DNA from: Lysinibacillus boronitolerans JCM 21713 = 10a = NBRC 103108
GTDB taxonomy: Bacteria > Bacillota > Bacilli > Bacillales_A > Planococcaceae
NCBI RefSeq assembly: GCF_000772935.1
Contig: NZ_JPVR01000058.1
Location: 1 to 60,385, forward strand
Reading direction: 5' to 3'
DNA length: 60,385 bases
Position numbers and translations under genes: made by a program. The notes under the pieces were generated by a model that saw nothing but the letters and a program-made list of their open reading frames with translations, was not told the origin of the DNA and did not search any database. Shown one piece after another: positions 16,339 through 25,274 of the stretch (position 1 is the first letter of the stretch; the number at the start of each line of letters is the position of its first letter).

Positions 16339-17132
16339 ACAAACTATCTGCATCAGCCAAAGTCTATTTAACAATTGTTTTTATCGTTCTCTATGCTCCG
16401 ATCTTCTATTTAATCTTTTACTCATTCAATAGTGGCGGTTCCATGAATAATTTTAAATCCTTTACTTTAGAGCATTATCAGGCGGTTTTTGAAGATTCAC
16501 GTCTTCTTGTTATATTAATAAATACGGTTATCGTGGCACTTCTTTCCGCTCTCATTTCCACTATTATTGGTACCCTAGGAGCTATTGGAATTGTGACGGT
16601 TAAGGATTCAAAAATGCGTAATACTTTATTATCCTTAAACAATGTCTTAATCGTCAGCCCAGACGTTATTATCGGGGCTAGCTTCTTAATTTTATTTACA
16701 CTGGTAGGTATTAAACTGGGCTTTGCATCTGTTTTATTAGCGCATGTTGCATTTAGTGTACCGATTGTTGTATTAATGGTTTTACCAAAGCTACTAGAAA
16801 TGAATAACTCATTAATCGATGCAGCATTAGATTTAGGGGCAACGAAAAAGGACGTTATGATGCGTGTCATTCTTCCTTATATTCAACCAGGGATTTTTGC
16901 AGGCTTCTTCCTTGCCCTTACGTATTCATTAGATGATTTTGCTGTGACATTCTTTGTAACAGGTAATGGCTTTAGTACTTTATCAGTAGAAATTTATTCC
17001 ATGGCCCGCGCAGGAATTTCTCTAACGGTGAATGCGATTTCTGGTTTAGTATTCTTTGTTACGGTGTTAGTTGTTGTTGGTTATTATTTCATTACAAGTC
17101 GTACGAATAAAAGAATGGAGGGGCAACGATGA
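16335..17132 (+). CDS. potC: Polyamine ABC transporter permease PotC
   Basis: Second membrane permease, 265 aa, six hydrophobic segments. The EAA-like loop is AALDLGATKKDVMMRVILPYI (~residues 162-182). GGAGGT before the ATG lies within the end of potB; the two genes overlap by 4 bp. The stop again overlaps the potD start by 4 bp, so potB-C-D form a tightly coupled unit. Confidence 0.94.
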   Translation: MNKLSASAKVYLTIVFIVLYAPIFYLIFYSFNSGGSMNNFKSFTLEHYQAVFEDSRLLVILINTVIVALLSALISTIIGTLGAIGIVTVKDSKMRNTLLSLNNVLIVSPDVIIGASFLILFTLVGIKLGFASVLLAHVAFSVPIVVLMVLPKLLEMNNSLIDAALDLGATKKDVMMRVILPYIQPGIFAGFFLALTYSLDDFAVTFFVTGNGFSTLSVEIYSMARAGISLTVNAISGLVFFVTVLVVVGYYFITSRTNKRMEGQR

Positions 17133-18202
17133 AGTCACTAATTCAAGCAACCATCGCCATCCTTGTCGTTTCAGCCCTTTTATTCTATGCGGCTGATGCC
17201 TTAAGTGCAGGTGGCGGTAAAAGTGGAAAAGATACGTTAACCATCTTTAACTGGGGAGAATATATTGATCCTGATTTGTTAAAAGAATTTGAAAAAGAAA
17301 CAGGCATTCATGTCATTTATGAAACATTCGATTCCAATGAAGCTATGATGACAAAGATTCAACAAGGCGGAACAGCTTATGATATTGCTGTCCCTTCTGA
17401 GTATATGATCGAAAAAATGAAGGAAGAAAATTTATTGATTCCTTTAGATAAAACGAAAATCCCTAATTTAAAAAATATTGATCCTTACTTTTTAGATTTA
17501 CCATTCGATGATAACAATAAATACTCTGTCCCTTATTTTTGGGGAACTGTCGGTATAGTCTATAATCCAAGCCTAGTTGGTGACTTAGACTTCTCTTCTT
17601 GGGACGATTTATGGGACCCTTCTTTAAAACGAAAAGTCTTTTTAGTAGATGGTGCTCGTGAAGTCATTGGCATGGGCTTAAACAGTCTTGGCTATTCTCT
17701 AAATTCACTAGATGATCAGGAACTTCGCGAAGCTACTGACAAGTTAATCACACTCGCACCAAATGTAAAAGCGATCATTGGAGATGAAATTACACCGTTA
17801 ATGATCAATAATGAGGCAACAGTTGCCCTTACTTGGTCTGGTCAAGCTGCTGACATGATGTATGAAAATGAAGAGCTAGACTTTGCTGTACCTGAGGAAG
17901 GCTCAAACTTATGGTTTGATAATATGGTCATCCCAAAAACATCAAAAAATATTGATGGTGCCCATGCCTTTATCAACTTCATGCTAAGTGCTGAATCTGG
18001 TGCTCAAAATGCCGATTTTGTAGGCTACTCAACACCTAATATTGCAGCTATGGACTTAATGGACGAAGAAGTTGTTTCTGACGAACGTTACTATCCTTCT
18101 GAAGAACAACGTGACACATTAGAGGTCTACAAAAATTTAGGACCTGATTATTTAGGGAAATACAATGAATTATTCTTAGAATTTAAAATGAGTATTCGAT
18201 AA
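17129..18202 (+). CDS. potD: Polyamine-binding protein PotD
   Basis: Extracellular solute-binding protein of the importer, 357 aa. After an N-terminal hydrophobic stretch (~residues 7-25) the mature region opens with TLTIFNWGEYIDPDLL, the hallmark of PotD/PotF, and has the expected later segments (YDIAVPSEYMIEKM, SVPYFWGTVGIVYNP, FINFMLS). There is no cysteine after the hydrophobic stretch (FYAADALSAGGGKSGK), so it is not a normal lipoprotein; it may remain anchored by an uncleaved signal. GGAGGGG precedes the ATG. Confidence 0.93.
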   Translation: MKSLIQATIAILVVSALLFYAADALSAGGGKSGKDTLTIFNWGEYIDPDLLKEFEKETGIHVIYETFDSNEAMMTKIQQGGTAYDIAVPSEYMIEKMKEENLLIPLDKTKIPNLKNIDPYFLDLPFDDNNKYSVPYFWGTVGIVYNPSLVGDLDFSSWDDLWDPSLKRKVFLVDGAREVIGMGLNSLGYSLNSLDDQELREATDKLITLAPNVKAIIGDEITPLMINNEATVALTWSGQAADMMYENEELDFAVPEEGSNLWFDNMVIPKTSKNIDGAHAFINFMLSAESGAQNADFVGYSTPNIAAMDLMDEEVVSDERYYPSEEQRDTLEVYKNLGPDYLGKYNELFLEFKMSIR

Positions 18203-18205
18203 TTC

Positions 18206-18245
18206 AGCTAGCGAATAGGTTTCACACCAATTCGCTAGTTTTTTC
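18206..18245 (+). terminator. Terminator of the potABCD operon
   Basis: CTAGCGAAT (18208-18216) pairs with ATTCGCTAG (18230-18238) and is followed by TTTTTTT, directly after the potD stop. Confidence 0.88.
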
Positions 18246-18699
18246 TCTGCCTATCTAACTTTCTATTAAATTAAGAACATTATCCATCAACTATTTGTAT
18301 TATTATATTTAAATAATTTAACTAGAATTTGAAGGTTCCCCACATCCTCGGTTATGGAAAAAACTCGAATATAGATATTGTCACCTATCCTGCACAAATT
18401 ATTTTATCAATAAGCAAGCCATAAAAATGTACTTTTAGTATTACATAACCTTCACTCATTACTTCTGAACATAGTTAAACTTTATGCCATTACAGACAAA
18501 CCCACAAATTTCACAAGCGAAGTCCATCCACTTTTATTACAAAAATGGATTATTTTACAATTCATAAGTGCCCCGACGAAAACTTTTGTGGAAAACCATT
18601 CTAAATATAGAACCAGTACTATAATCTTAACTATTAGCCAAGCAATAATTCTTTATGATAGACTGTACTATATTTGATTACAAAAAGGGGGTTCATTCG
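18246..18699. other. 454-bp A/T-rich gap before the MFS gene
   Basis: No ORF with a ribosome binding site on either strand. TATAAT at 18620-18625 is a possible -10 for the MFS gene, but the matching -35 (CATTCT) is poor. A short imperfect hairpin occurs near 18525-18550. Otherwise I see nothing here. Confidence 0.4.
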
Positions 18700-19896
18700 A
18701 TGACCCAGCAGAAGTCCAATAAGGCGGCTTTGTATATTTTAATGTTTAATATGTTTATCGCAATGGGGAGTATCGGCATAATTATTCCTGTCATGCCAGA
18801 GTATTTAAAAATATTTGGTGCAGCAGGACAAGTTCTAGGTATGCTAATTGCAACGTTCGCCTTAGCTCAATTCGTATTTTCTCCAATTGCTGGGAATCTT
18901 TCAGATCAGTACGGTCGAAAAAATTTAATTATTTTCGGTCTTATTGTGACAGGTCTTGCTCAAATCGGTTTCGGCCTTGCTACAGATGTATGGATGCTCT
19001 TTTTAGCACGCTTTTTAGGTGGTCTAGGTTCCGCATTTGTTGCACCTCCTATTATGGCTTTTGTTGCTGACGTCACAACCTATGAAGAACGTGGAAAAGG
19101 TATGGGGATGTTGGGTGCCGCTATGTCTCTTGGCTTTATGATTGGGCCAGGAATCGGTGGTTTCTTAGCAAAGGTAAGCTTACATTTTCCATTTTTCACC
19201 GCTGGAGCTGCAGCCATCCTAGCTTCTATTTTATCTTATTTCTTATTACCATCTACCAAACCAAACACTGCTCAAAAGATACAAAAGCAAGACAATCTGG
19301 CGAAGCAAATGGCTCGTTCCATACATATGCCTTATTTTGTAATGCTTATTATTATGCTGGTGTTCTCATTCGGAATTGCAAATTTCCAAACGACATTATC
19401 ATTATTTGTGACAGAAAAGTTTAATTACACACCTGTGGATATAGCAATTATATTAGTTGTTGGTGGTGCTTTTGGAGTAGTAGTACAAATGTTTATCATT
19501 ACACCACTGTTCAATCGCTTCGGTGAAATGAAAGTAGTACTTGTCAATTTATTTATTGCAGCTGTTGCTATTTTCTTAATATTATTTGTTTCTGGCTTTG
19601 CCCTTATATTAGTTGTAGCAACGATTTTCTCTACAGCAACGACATTAATTCGTCCAGCTGTTAATACACTTATCTCAAAGCTTGCAGAGAAAGAGCAAGG
19701 ATTTGCTGCGGGCTTGAATAATGCCTATATGAGCCTTGGGAATATGATTGGACCTGCTTTAGCTGGTCTATTATTTGACTGGAATATGAATAGCCCCTAT
19801 ATTTTCGGATCTATCATATTATTAGCCTGCTTCTTCCTTGCGCTCATCTGGACATTGAAAAAAGCACCTCATTTAATGCATCCCGATACAAAATAG
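18700..19896 (+). CDS. MFS efflux transporter (DHA1, NorA/Bmr-like)
   Basis: Twelve-helix membrane antiporter of 398 aa, starting at ATG 18700 after GGGGG; an upstream in-frame start at 18655 has no ribosome binding site. Motif A between helices 2 and 3 reads GNLSDQYGRKNL and motif C in helix 5 reads LGFMIGPGIGG, the signature of drug:proton antiporters of 12 helices. Relatives export quinolones, dyes and other toxic cations; the substrate here is unknown. It is a single gene between potD and thiW without an obvious regulator. Confidence 0.87.
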   Translation: MTQQKSNKAALYILMFNMFIAMGSIGIIIPVMPEYLKIFGAAGQVLGMLIATFALAQFVFSPIAGNLSDQYGRKNLIIFGLIVTGLAQIGFGLATDVWMLFLARFLGGLGSAFVAPPIMAFVADVTTYEERGKGMGMLGAAMSLGFMIGPGIGGFLAKVSLHFPFFTAGAAAILASILSYFLLPSTKPNTAQKIQKQDNLAKQMARSIHMPYFVMLIIMLVFSFGIANFQTTLSLFVTEKFNYTPVDIAIILVVGGAFGVVVQMFIITPLFNRFGEMKVVLVNLFIAAVAIFLILFVSGFALILVVATIFSTATTLIRPAVNTLISKLAEKEQGFAAGLNNAYMSLGNMIGPALAGLLFDWNMNSPYIFGSIILLACFFLALIWTLKKAPHLMHPDTK

Positions 19897-19908
19897 TCTG
19901 AAAAATCA

Positions 19909-19936
19909 TTGACTATTTTTAGCAGTATGTTACATT
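19909..19936 (+). promoter_or_regulatory. Promoter of thiW
   Basis: TTGACT (19909-19914), a 16-bp spacer and TACATT (19931-19936) lie about 30 bp before the TPP riboswitch. Confidence 0.55.
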
Positions 19937-19967
19937 ATTGTTGATTCACAAAATTGAATGATTTTAA

Positions 19968-20058
19968 CCACTAGGGGAGTCTTTAAAAGGCTGAGACGTA
20001 TATGGTAATATACGGACCCTTTGAACCTGATCTAGTTCATACTAGCGGAGGGAAGTGG
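19968..20058 (+). ncRNA. TPP riboswitch (THI element)
   Basis: The conserved thiamine pyrophosphate aptamer is complete: closing stem CCACT (19968-19972) / AGTGG (20054-20058), the pyrimidine-sensing CTGAGA (19991-19996), a variable hairpin TATATGGTAATATA-like, then ACCCTTTGAACCTGATCTAG and the 3' GCGGAGGGAAGTGG. TPP binding should favour the terminator at 20090-20128 and turn off thiW. Confidence 0.96.
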
Positions 20059-20089
20059 CGCTACTTGCTATTGTCACTATATACAGGCA

Positions 20090-20128
20090 AGGCCGCTTCC
20101 TATTGTGTTTCAAGGAGGCGGCCTTTTT
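20090..20128 (+). terminator. Riboswitch-controlled terminator of thiW
   Basis: AGGCCGCTTCCT (20090-20101) pairs with AGGAGGCGGCCT (20113-20124) with one wobble, followed by TTTTTATTTTT. It stands between the TPP aptamer and the thiW ribosome binding site. Confidence 0.88.
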
Positions 20129-20166
20129 ATTTTTCCTCACGAACTTTATCAAAAGGAGTGAACCTT

Positions 20167-20667
20167 ATGTCAATTCGTAAATTAACAGTTATGGCTTTAT
20201 TAGTAGCCATTGCTGTTGCAGGGTCTACTTTCATATCCATCCCAACAGGAATCGCACGTGCATACCCCGTTCAGCATGCTATTAATGTGATAGGAGCCAT
20301 TATACTTGGACCCGTACCAACAGTTATTGTTGCCTTTGTCACGGCTATCATTCGAATCCTTACCGGGACAGGCTCTCTATTAGCTATCCCTGGAAGTGTC
20401 ATTGGCGCGTTCTGTGCTGCCCTTGCCTATAAATATAGCAGTAAAATGTGGTTAGCATGTATCGGAGAAGTTGTAGGCACTGGCATTCTTGCTTCACTTA
20501 TTGCCGTCCCTTATGCAAAATTATTCATGGGCACATCTGTAGCAGCTCTCTTCTTCCTACCAGCCTTTTTAACATCAAGTATAATCGGCGCCATTTTAGG
20601 TGTTATGGTTGCTAGCAGCTTGTGTAAAACGGAGCTAGTAAAGAGGTTTAATTCTTCTCTTTATTGA
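20167..20667 (+). CDS. thiW: ThiW, thiazole-specific ECF transporter S component
   Basis: Small membrane protein of 166 aa starting at ATG 20167 after AAAAGGAG. Five or six hydrophobic segments; the region RAYPVQHAINVIGAIILGP followed by TGTGSLLAIPGSVIGAF matches the ThiW family, the substrate-capture subunit thought to import hydroxyethylthiazole for thiamine salvage. It needs the shared ECF ATPase/T module, encoded elsewhere. Control by a TPP riboswitch upstream supports the role. No thiM, thiE or tenA gene follows, so it is a solitary thiamine gene in this window. Confidence 0.88.
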   Translation: MSIRKLTVMALLVAIAVAGSTFISIPTGIARAYPVQHAINVIGAIILGPVPTVIVAFVTAIIRILTGTGSLLAIPGSVIGAFCAALAYKYSSKMWLACIGEVVGTGILASLIAVPYAKLFMGTSVAALFFLPAFLTSSIIGAILGVMVASSLCKTELVKRFNSSLY

Positions 20668-20715
20668 GAGGGGAGAATAGGAGCATTCTTTGAAATAGGG
20701 GTAGTCCAAATTAAA

Positions 20716-20820
20716 GCGTCTCTCTTCATTTTATGAGAAGGCTGTGCCCAAACTTGGACGTCTTTCTTCCTTTATGAGCGGCAATGGCTCTTCTTAGAGC
20801 GCCTTTCTTCTCCTTATGAG
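20716..20820. repeat. Degenerate 41-42-bp tandem repeats
   Basis: Three related 21-22-mers occur at 20716-20737 (GCGTCTCTCTTCATTTTATG..), 20758-20778 and 20799-20820, with starts 42 and 41 bp apart. Each has the form (G/A)CGYCTYTCTTC..TTATGAG and is followed by GC-rich, hairpin-prone sequence (GGCTCT / AGAGCG). A more decayed fourth unit may extend to about 20860. The array lies between thiW and the terminator of the convergent vWA operon. Not a CRISPR: units are imperfect and only three. Confidence 0.6.
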
Positions 20821-20890
20821 CAAAGAGCCCACTTTTTAGATCACCTTGCCGCTCTCTACAAAGGGAGCAACTCTCTATTCAAACAATACA

Positions 20891-20926
20891 AAAAAAGCAG
20901 TGCAAACCTATTAAAGTTTGCACTGC
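20891..20926 (-). terminator. Terminator of the vWA-MoxR-ABC operon
   Basis: GCAGTGCAAAC (20897-20907) pairs with GTTTGCACTGC (20916-20926), 11 bp perfect. On the minus strand it is followed by TTTTTT. It lies 11 bp after the last gene of the operon. Confidence 0.88.
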
Positions 20927-20936
20927 CTCCTCCATT

Positions 20937-23534
20937 TTAAGATCTCTTTTTCATGCCTTTTAATAACTGTGCTACATTTGTATTCTCTGCCTGTACAGGT
21001 TTTTCCTCAACCAGCGGCTCTTTCTTCTTCGCGTTCGTTAGGAAATTCCAACCAAAACGTCTTATGGTAATATCAATAAAGAATAGGAGCATACTCGCTA
21101 AGAGCAGCCATGTGGCAATATTTTGCCGATCTGCTCCTTTTGTCGTAAAGTCACGGAAGACATCTTGTGGTTCCTTTAAAACAGTACCTCCTGTTTGTTG
21201 AGTCAACTCTTCTATCAGTTGATTATTTACAGGGAGTAGTTCGTATTCAGCACTATAAGGAACACTTAGACCTGCCTGGTAAATGGCCTGCTTTTCATCT
21301 GCTACACGGAAGAAAATTAATCCAGGTTCAGCTTGTACTACAGCTCGAACTTGGGATGCGGAAATGGTTTCAAGTTGTGTTTCTAGCTCCTCCCCTGCTT
21401 CATTTACCGCTACAATATCTAAAAATGCGGCTTCATTTGTAGGGTCTGTAATCATAAAGGAACCATCTGCTTCCAATCTTACATCATAGGCTACATCATT
21501 GTAGCTTGGTAGCATTTGAGAAATAAGTGTTTGCCAAAATGCTCCCCAATTCTGCCATCTTGCCCAATCTCCTGTCCATTTACCCGTTGAATCAGATGTA
21601 AAGGCAAATGTTTTACCAAGACCATATTGCCACTGGGCTAACACAGGATCTTCCTTCTCGCTTTCTGCTACAACAGTAGCCCCCTGTTTTGCCGTTGTGC
21701 CAATATATGCATTCATTTGTGGGACACCATTAGCAAACAGTGAGTTCCATCCTGCTGCATTATAAATTGCCGGATAGAATGGATTGTCCTCAATATACGT
21801 TCGGGATATCATAGCTGTTTCACGAGATAAAATAGAAGGAATGGTTTGCTCATCTATCACATCATAGAAACGTCCACTGCCCATGTCACTAAGCGCTTCT
21901 AATAAGTTCGCATCGGCATCTTGTCCAATCGCTACTGTCGATAAGGTTATACCATCTTCTTTTCCTTCAGCAATTAAATCCTCATAGTTTCCTGCCTGTG
22001 ATTGCCCATCTGTTAAGAGAATAATATGCTTACGTTGGAGCTTTAAATCAGCAAGGTTCTCGTAGGCTTTAGCTAGTGAACTATAGATTTCTGTTCCACC
22101 ACCAGGTGTTACTGATAAAATAGTATCCACAGCCTCTTCTTTACTGCTAAGAGGCCCTGTCTCTATAATCTCCCAAGGACGATCATCAAAGGCGATGAAT
22201 CCTAATGTATCCTCGTCTCGCAACATCTCAACAGAACGTGCCGCTGCTTCCTTAGCAAGCTCAAGCTTCGAGCCTTGCATACTGCCAGAACGGTCAAGTA
22301 CAATCACTAATCCTAAGGAAGGCAATTGCTCTTTGCCCTTAATTTCCATTTCCACTGGCAATAAGGTTTCAATCGGTGTTTTAAAATAGCCGCCTAGACC
22401 AAAACTATTTTCTCCACCCACCATTGTAAAACCAACACCAAAGTTTTTGACTGCTTGCTCTATAACACTCATTTTTGCTTCACCCACTAAATGACCTGGC
22501 ACATTGTCGAAAATAATAGCATTATATTGCAAATAGCTGGATAGTTCATTTGGTAGACTGTCGGGCGCTACAACATCATAGGCAATCGATTGACTACCAA
22601 GTGCTGCTCCGATTGGTGAAGCTGTTTCATAACCATTCACGATTAATAAATGTGGTTCACTTTGAACCATTGTGACACTAGTTAGCTTATTGTTTTCAAA
22701 AATAGCATCCTGACCAACTTGAACAACGGCTTCATATTTTACAAGCCCTTCAGCTGTTGCTGCATGTTTATAGGTAAACACATTCGTGCCTTCAGTCAGC
22801 TCAATGGCCTCTCGATGAATAAGCTCATCATTTTCATATAATAACAGCTCACCTTGGGCCGCTGATGTTGCATGTATGTCTGTCACTAATTGTTGCTGCT
22901 CTCCAACATAAGCAACCTGAGGGGATACAAAGCTTTTTAATGACACATCGTTGACAACTGGCTGACTAAAAGTCTTAACATCCACACTAATATTGGAGCC
23001 TTTCAACTTCGAAGCAAATTCTAAAGCATCTCCCTTTGTCTCATTACCATCTGTTAATAGCACAAGACGAGTTGCCTTTTTAGGATCTATAATACCTGTG
23101 GCAAGCTGTAGACTTTGTTCTATATTCGTTTGATCGGTAGCTTTGATTTCAGTCAGTTTTGGTACTTCCTTTAAGGTTTTAGACAAAATGGCTTCTGTTT
23201 GTAAAGTGGAGGAAAATGAATAAATGCCCGCAAGCTGTGGTTCTTTTTTTGATTGTAGGCTTTCCTGAATAAACTGAACCATCTCATCTTCCGTACCATT
23301 CATAGATGCAGAACGGTCTACTAAATAAACAATTTGTTCTTCTTTTATTGGTAATAATAGATACGGTCCTGCAAGTGCAAAAACTAAACAGCCTGCTGCC
23401 ACTATGCGAATAGTAAGTACAACAATATGACTTCTTTTGAGTCGCTGCCGCTCATGAAAGTATGTCCATCCAAAATACAAGAATAATGGAAGGAGTAACA
23501 ACAATACTAACGGCATATCAATTCGTAAATCCAC
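20937..23534 (-). CDS. Membrane protein with two vWA domains and a GATase1-like domain
   Basis: About 865 aa from a GTG at 23534 (GGAGG 12 bases upstream). This start gives DLRIDMPLVLLLLLP, the usual opening of such proteins. Two N-terminal membrane helices (~residues 7-60) lead to a first vWA domain with MIDAS motif DRSAS (D73). A glutamine-amidotransferase-like domain (~290-390) follows, then a second vWA with DRSGSM (about residue 413) and a last membrane helix near the C-terminus with a short cytosolic tail. vWA domains bind protein partners through a metal ion. It is the final gene of the operon and overlaps the previous vWA gene. Function unknown; probably works with the MoxR ATPase. 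Confidence 0.82.
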   Translation of the reverse strand: MDLRIDMPLVLLLLLPLFLYFGWTYFHERQRLKRSHIVVLTIRIVAAGCLVFALAGPYLLLPIKEEQIVYLVDRSASMNGTEDEMVQFIQESLQSKKEPQLAGIYSFSSTLQTEAILSKTLKEVPKLTEIKATDQTNIEQSLQLATGIIDPKKATRLVLLTDGNETKGDALEFASKLKGSNISVDVKTFSQPVVNDVSLKSFVSPQVAYVGEQQQLVTDIHATSAAQGELLLYENDELIHREAIELTEGTNVFTYKHAATAEGLVKYEAVVQVGQDAIFENNKLTSVTMVQSEPHLLIVNGYETASPIGAALGSQSIAYDVVAPDSLPNELSSYLQYNAIIFDNVPGHLVGEAKMSVIEQAVKNFGVGFTMVGGENSFGLGGYFKTPIETLLPVEMEIKGKEQLPSLGLVIVLDRSGSMQGSKLELAKEAAARSVEMLRDEDTLGFIAFDDRPWEIIETGPLSSKEEAVDTILSVTPGGGTEIYSSLAKAYENLADLKLQRKHIILLTDGQSQAGNYEDLIAEGKEDGITLSTVAIGQDADANLLEALSDMGSGRFYDVIDEQTIPSILSRETAMISRTYIEDNPFYPAIYNAAGWNSLFANGVPQMNAYIGTTAKQGATVVAESEKEDPVLAQWQYGLGKTFAFTSDSTGKWTGDWARWQNWGAFWQTLISQMLPSYNDVAYDVRLEADGSFMITDPTNEAAFLDIVAVNEAGEELETQLETISASQVRAVVQAEPGLIFFRVADEKQAIYQAGLSVPYSAEYELLPVNNQLIEELTQQTGGTVLKEPQDVFRDFTTKGADRQNIATWLLLASMLLFFIDITIRRFGWNFLTNAKKKEPLVEEKPVQAENTNVAQLLKGMKKRS

Positions 23535-25263
23535 GACGTCGTTGCACCTCCCACTCTGAAACAAACAATAGTAAAATAATGACAATTAGCCAAGGTACGA
23601 AAGAGGTCATCGATACTTCTTCCTTCCCGTTGTCTGAGATATCACCTAATGTAAAGCTTGTTCCTTGTTCAATAACACGTTCTTGGGCTTGCAATTGGAC
23701 AATCAATTGTTTTTCCTCATTATTTGAACGTACCATATAAATGCCCGGCTCTTTTGGCGCAGTTAACATCCCCTTCGTAACAGACGAAAGAAACTCGTCT
23801 TCTTGCGAATAAACATTCCAGTCTCCTTGCGCTAAAGCTACTGCACGCTGTTCATTGGGTGAAAAAATCCCAAGTGAACCAACTGATTCTGTTAGCTGTT
23901 GCTCAGTACTCCATAGAAATAGTGGAAATGATGGATGTAAGGGCCAGTCAGTATCGGCAATATCCGCTAAAATAACAATATCTCCTTTAGGGGAGCGTTG
24001 TATGAACGGCTCTTCTCCAACAGAAGCAATCGTTTCATAGTCCGCAAAGCCAGGATAAATAGCACTAACATAAACATCCTTTAGTTCACTAAAAGCAAAC
24101 AATGCATCACTCCTAGTGCTTACCGTCCCACTTGCTTTTATTTTCTCTGCATCATCACGACCAAATAATACAAGCGGTTTATCCATCTTTTCTAATAAGG
24201 CTGTTTGATTTGTGATTACTGTAGCATCTTGATTGTCAGCTACTTGCGATGAAGGAACGATTTTCACACCACTACTAACCGTTTGAAAACCTTTTTGTAT
24301 CAGTTGATGCATGCCTTGATCCACAACAATTTTTGAAGAAGTCGTTTGTAGTAAAACAGTTTGTTGATTATCTACAGCATAATCATCTTTTGCATCGATA
24401 GTAGCTGTCATCGATTTTGCAATAGGCAAATCTTTGAATGTTTTCGTAATGGCTTCATTTGGAGGCACAACGACACTTTCTGCTACCAGCTCCTCACCCT
24501 CTGCATTTTTCAATGCGAGTGTTATCTTTTGCTCGGTATTTGTATCATTATGAAGTTGGATAAGCGCCAGCGTAACTTGTCCATCTGTCGTAGCAGCAAA
24601 GCGTGTAATTGCAATATTTGTTAAGTCTTTAGTAGCGCCTCTTACTAGCCATTTAACAGAATCCTTGTCCATCGGTAATTGCTTTTTATCAAGTGTATCT
24701 GTAAAAACATAGATAGAAGTTGGTGTATCGCCCACAAATGCCTGTGCTACATCCAGTGCTTTATTCATTTCAGCCGTTTCATAGGTTACTTGTAAATCTT
24801 GAATAGCTTTTTTTATTTCATTTGTGTTTGTTTCTTGCTGTAAAACAGCTTTTGGGGCTGCGCCAGTTGTAATTAATGTGACAGGTCGACCATTCAATTC
24901 ATCCATCAAGTTCAGCATTTCCTGTTTATGAGCGTCAAAGGTTGATTGCTCTTTACCTGCCAGCATTGTGGCTGAAGTATCTACAATAAATATGGTTTGT
25001 GCACCAACAATGGTTGATTTTTTTATATAAGGATTCATCAATGCCAAAACAAGTAGCAGTAAAGCAAGAAGCTGTAAATATAGTAGGGCATTTTTTTGTA
25101 AATGCTTTAAATAAGGCGATACACGCGTTTCCTGCATAATCTCCGACCAAAAAAGTGTCGAAGAAACAGTTTGATCTGTATATTTTTTTCGAAAAAAATA
25201 ATAAAGTAGGACAATGACCGGGATGATGGCCGTCCAGCTAAATATAATTTGACTAAAGCCCAA
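23518..25263 (-). CDS. BatA-like membrane protein with vWA domain
   Basis: 581 aa, TTG start with GGTGAGGTGAG upstream. Two N-terminal membrane helices (~5-25 and ~59-77) are followed by a vWA domain with IFIVDTSATM (D95) and a long beta-rich region outside. A C-terminal helix (SFVPWLIVIILLLFV) and Arg-rich tail end the protein. This is the BatA / N-terminal aerotolerance layout: in related operons, vWA membrane proteins are acted on by a MoxR ATPase. The MIDAS has T rather than S at the fourth position (DTSAT), still compatible with metal binding. It overlaps the next vWA gene by 17 bp and follows the DUF58 gene by 11 bp. Confidence 0.82.
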   Translation of the reverse strand: MGFSQIIFSWTAIIPVIVLLYYFFRKKYTDQTVSSTLFWSEIMQETRVSPYLKHLQKNALLYLQLLALLLLVLALMNPYIKKSTIVGAQTIFIVDTSATMLAGKEQSTFDAHKQEMLNLMDELNGRPVTLITTGAAPKAVLQQETNTNEIKKAIQDLQVTYETAEMNKALDVAQAFVGDTPTSIYVFTDTLDKKQLPMDKDSVKWLVRGATKDLTNIAITRFAATTDGQVTLALIQLHNDTNTEQKITLALKNAEGEELVAESVVVPPNEAITKTFKDLPIAKSMTATIDAKDDYAVDNQQTVLLQTTSSKIVVDQGMHQLIQKGFQTVSSGVKIVPSSQVADNQDATVITNQTALLEKMDKPLVLFGRDDAEKIKASGTVSTRSDALFAFSELKDVYVSAIYPGFADYETIASVGEEPFIQRSPKGDIVILADIADTDWPLHPSFPLFLWSTEQQLTESVGSLGIFSPNEQRAVALAQGDWNVYSQEDEFLSSVTKGMLTAPKEPGIYMVRSNNEEKQLIVQLQAQERVIEQGTSFTLGDISDNGKEEVSMTSFVPWLIVIILLLFVSEWEVQRRRGFTN

Positions 25264-25274
25264 TACGGCTCACC

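Noticed and set aside
16478..16870. 130-codon minus-strand ORF inside potC
   Set aside because: Antisense shadow of a clear permease gene.
20716..20820. 42-bp repeats considered as a CRISPR
   Set aside because: Only three units, each imperfect, with no unique spacers of constant length and no cas genes.
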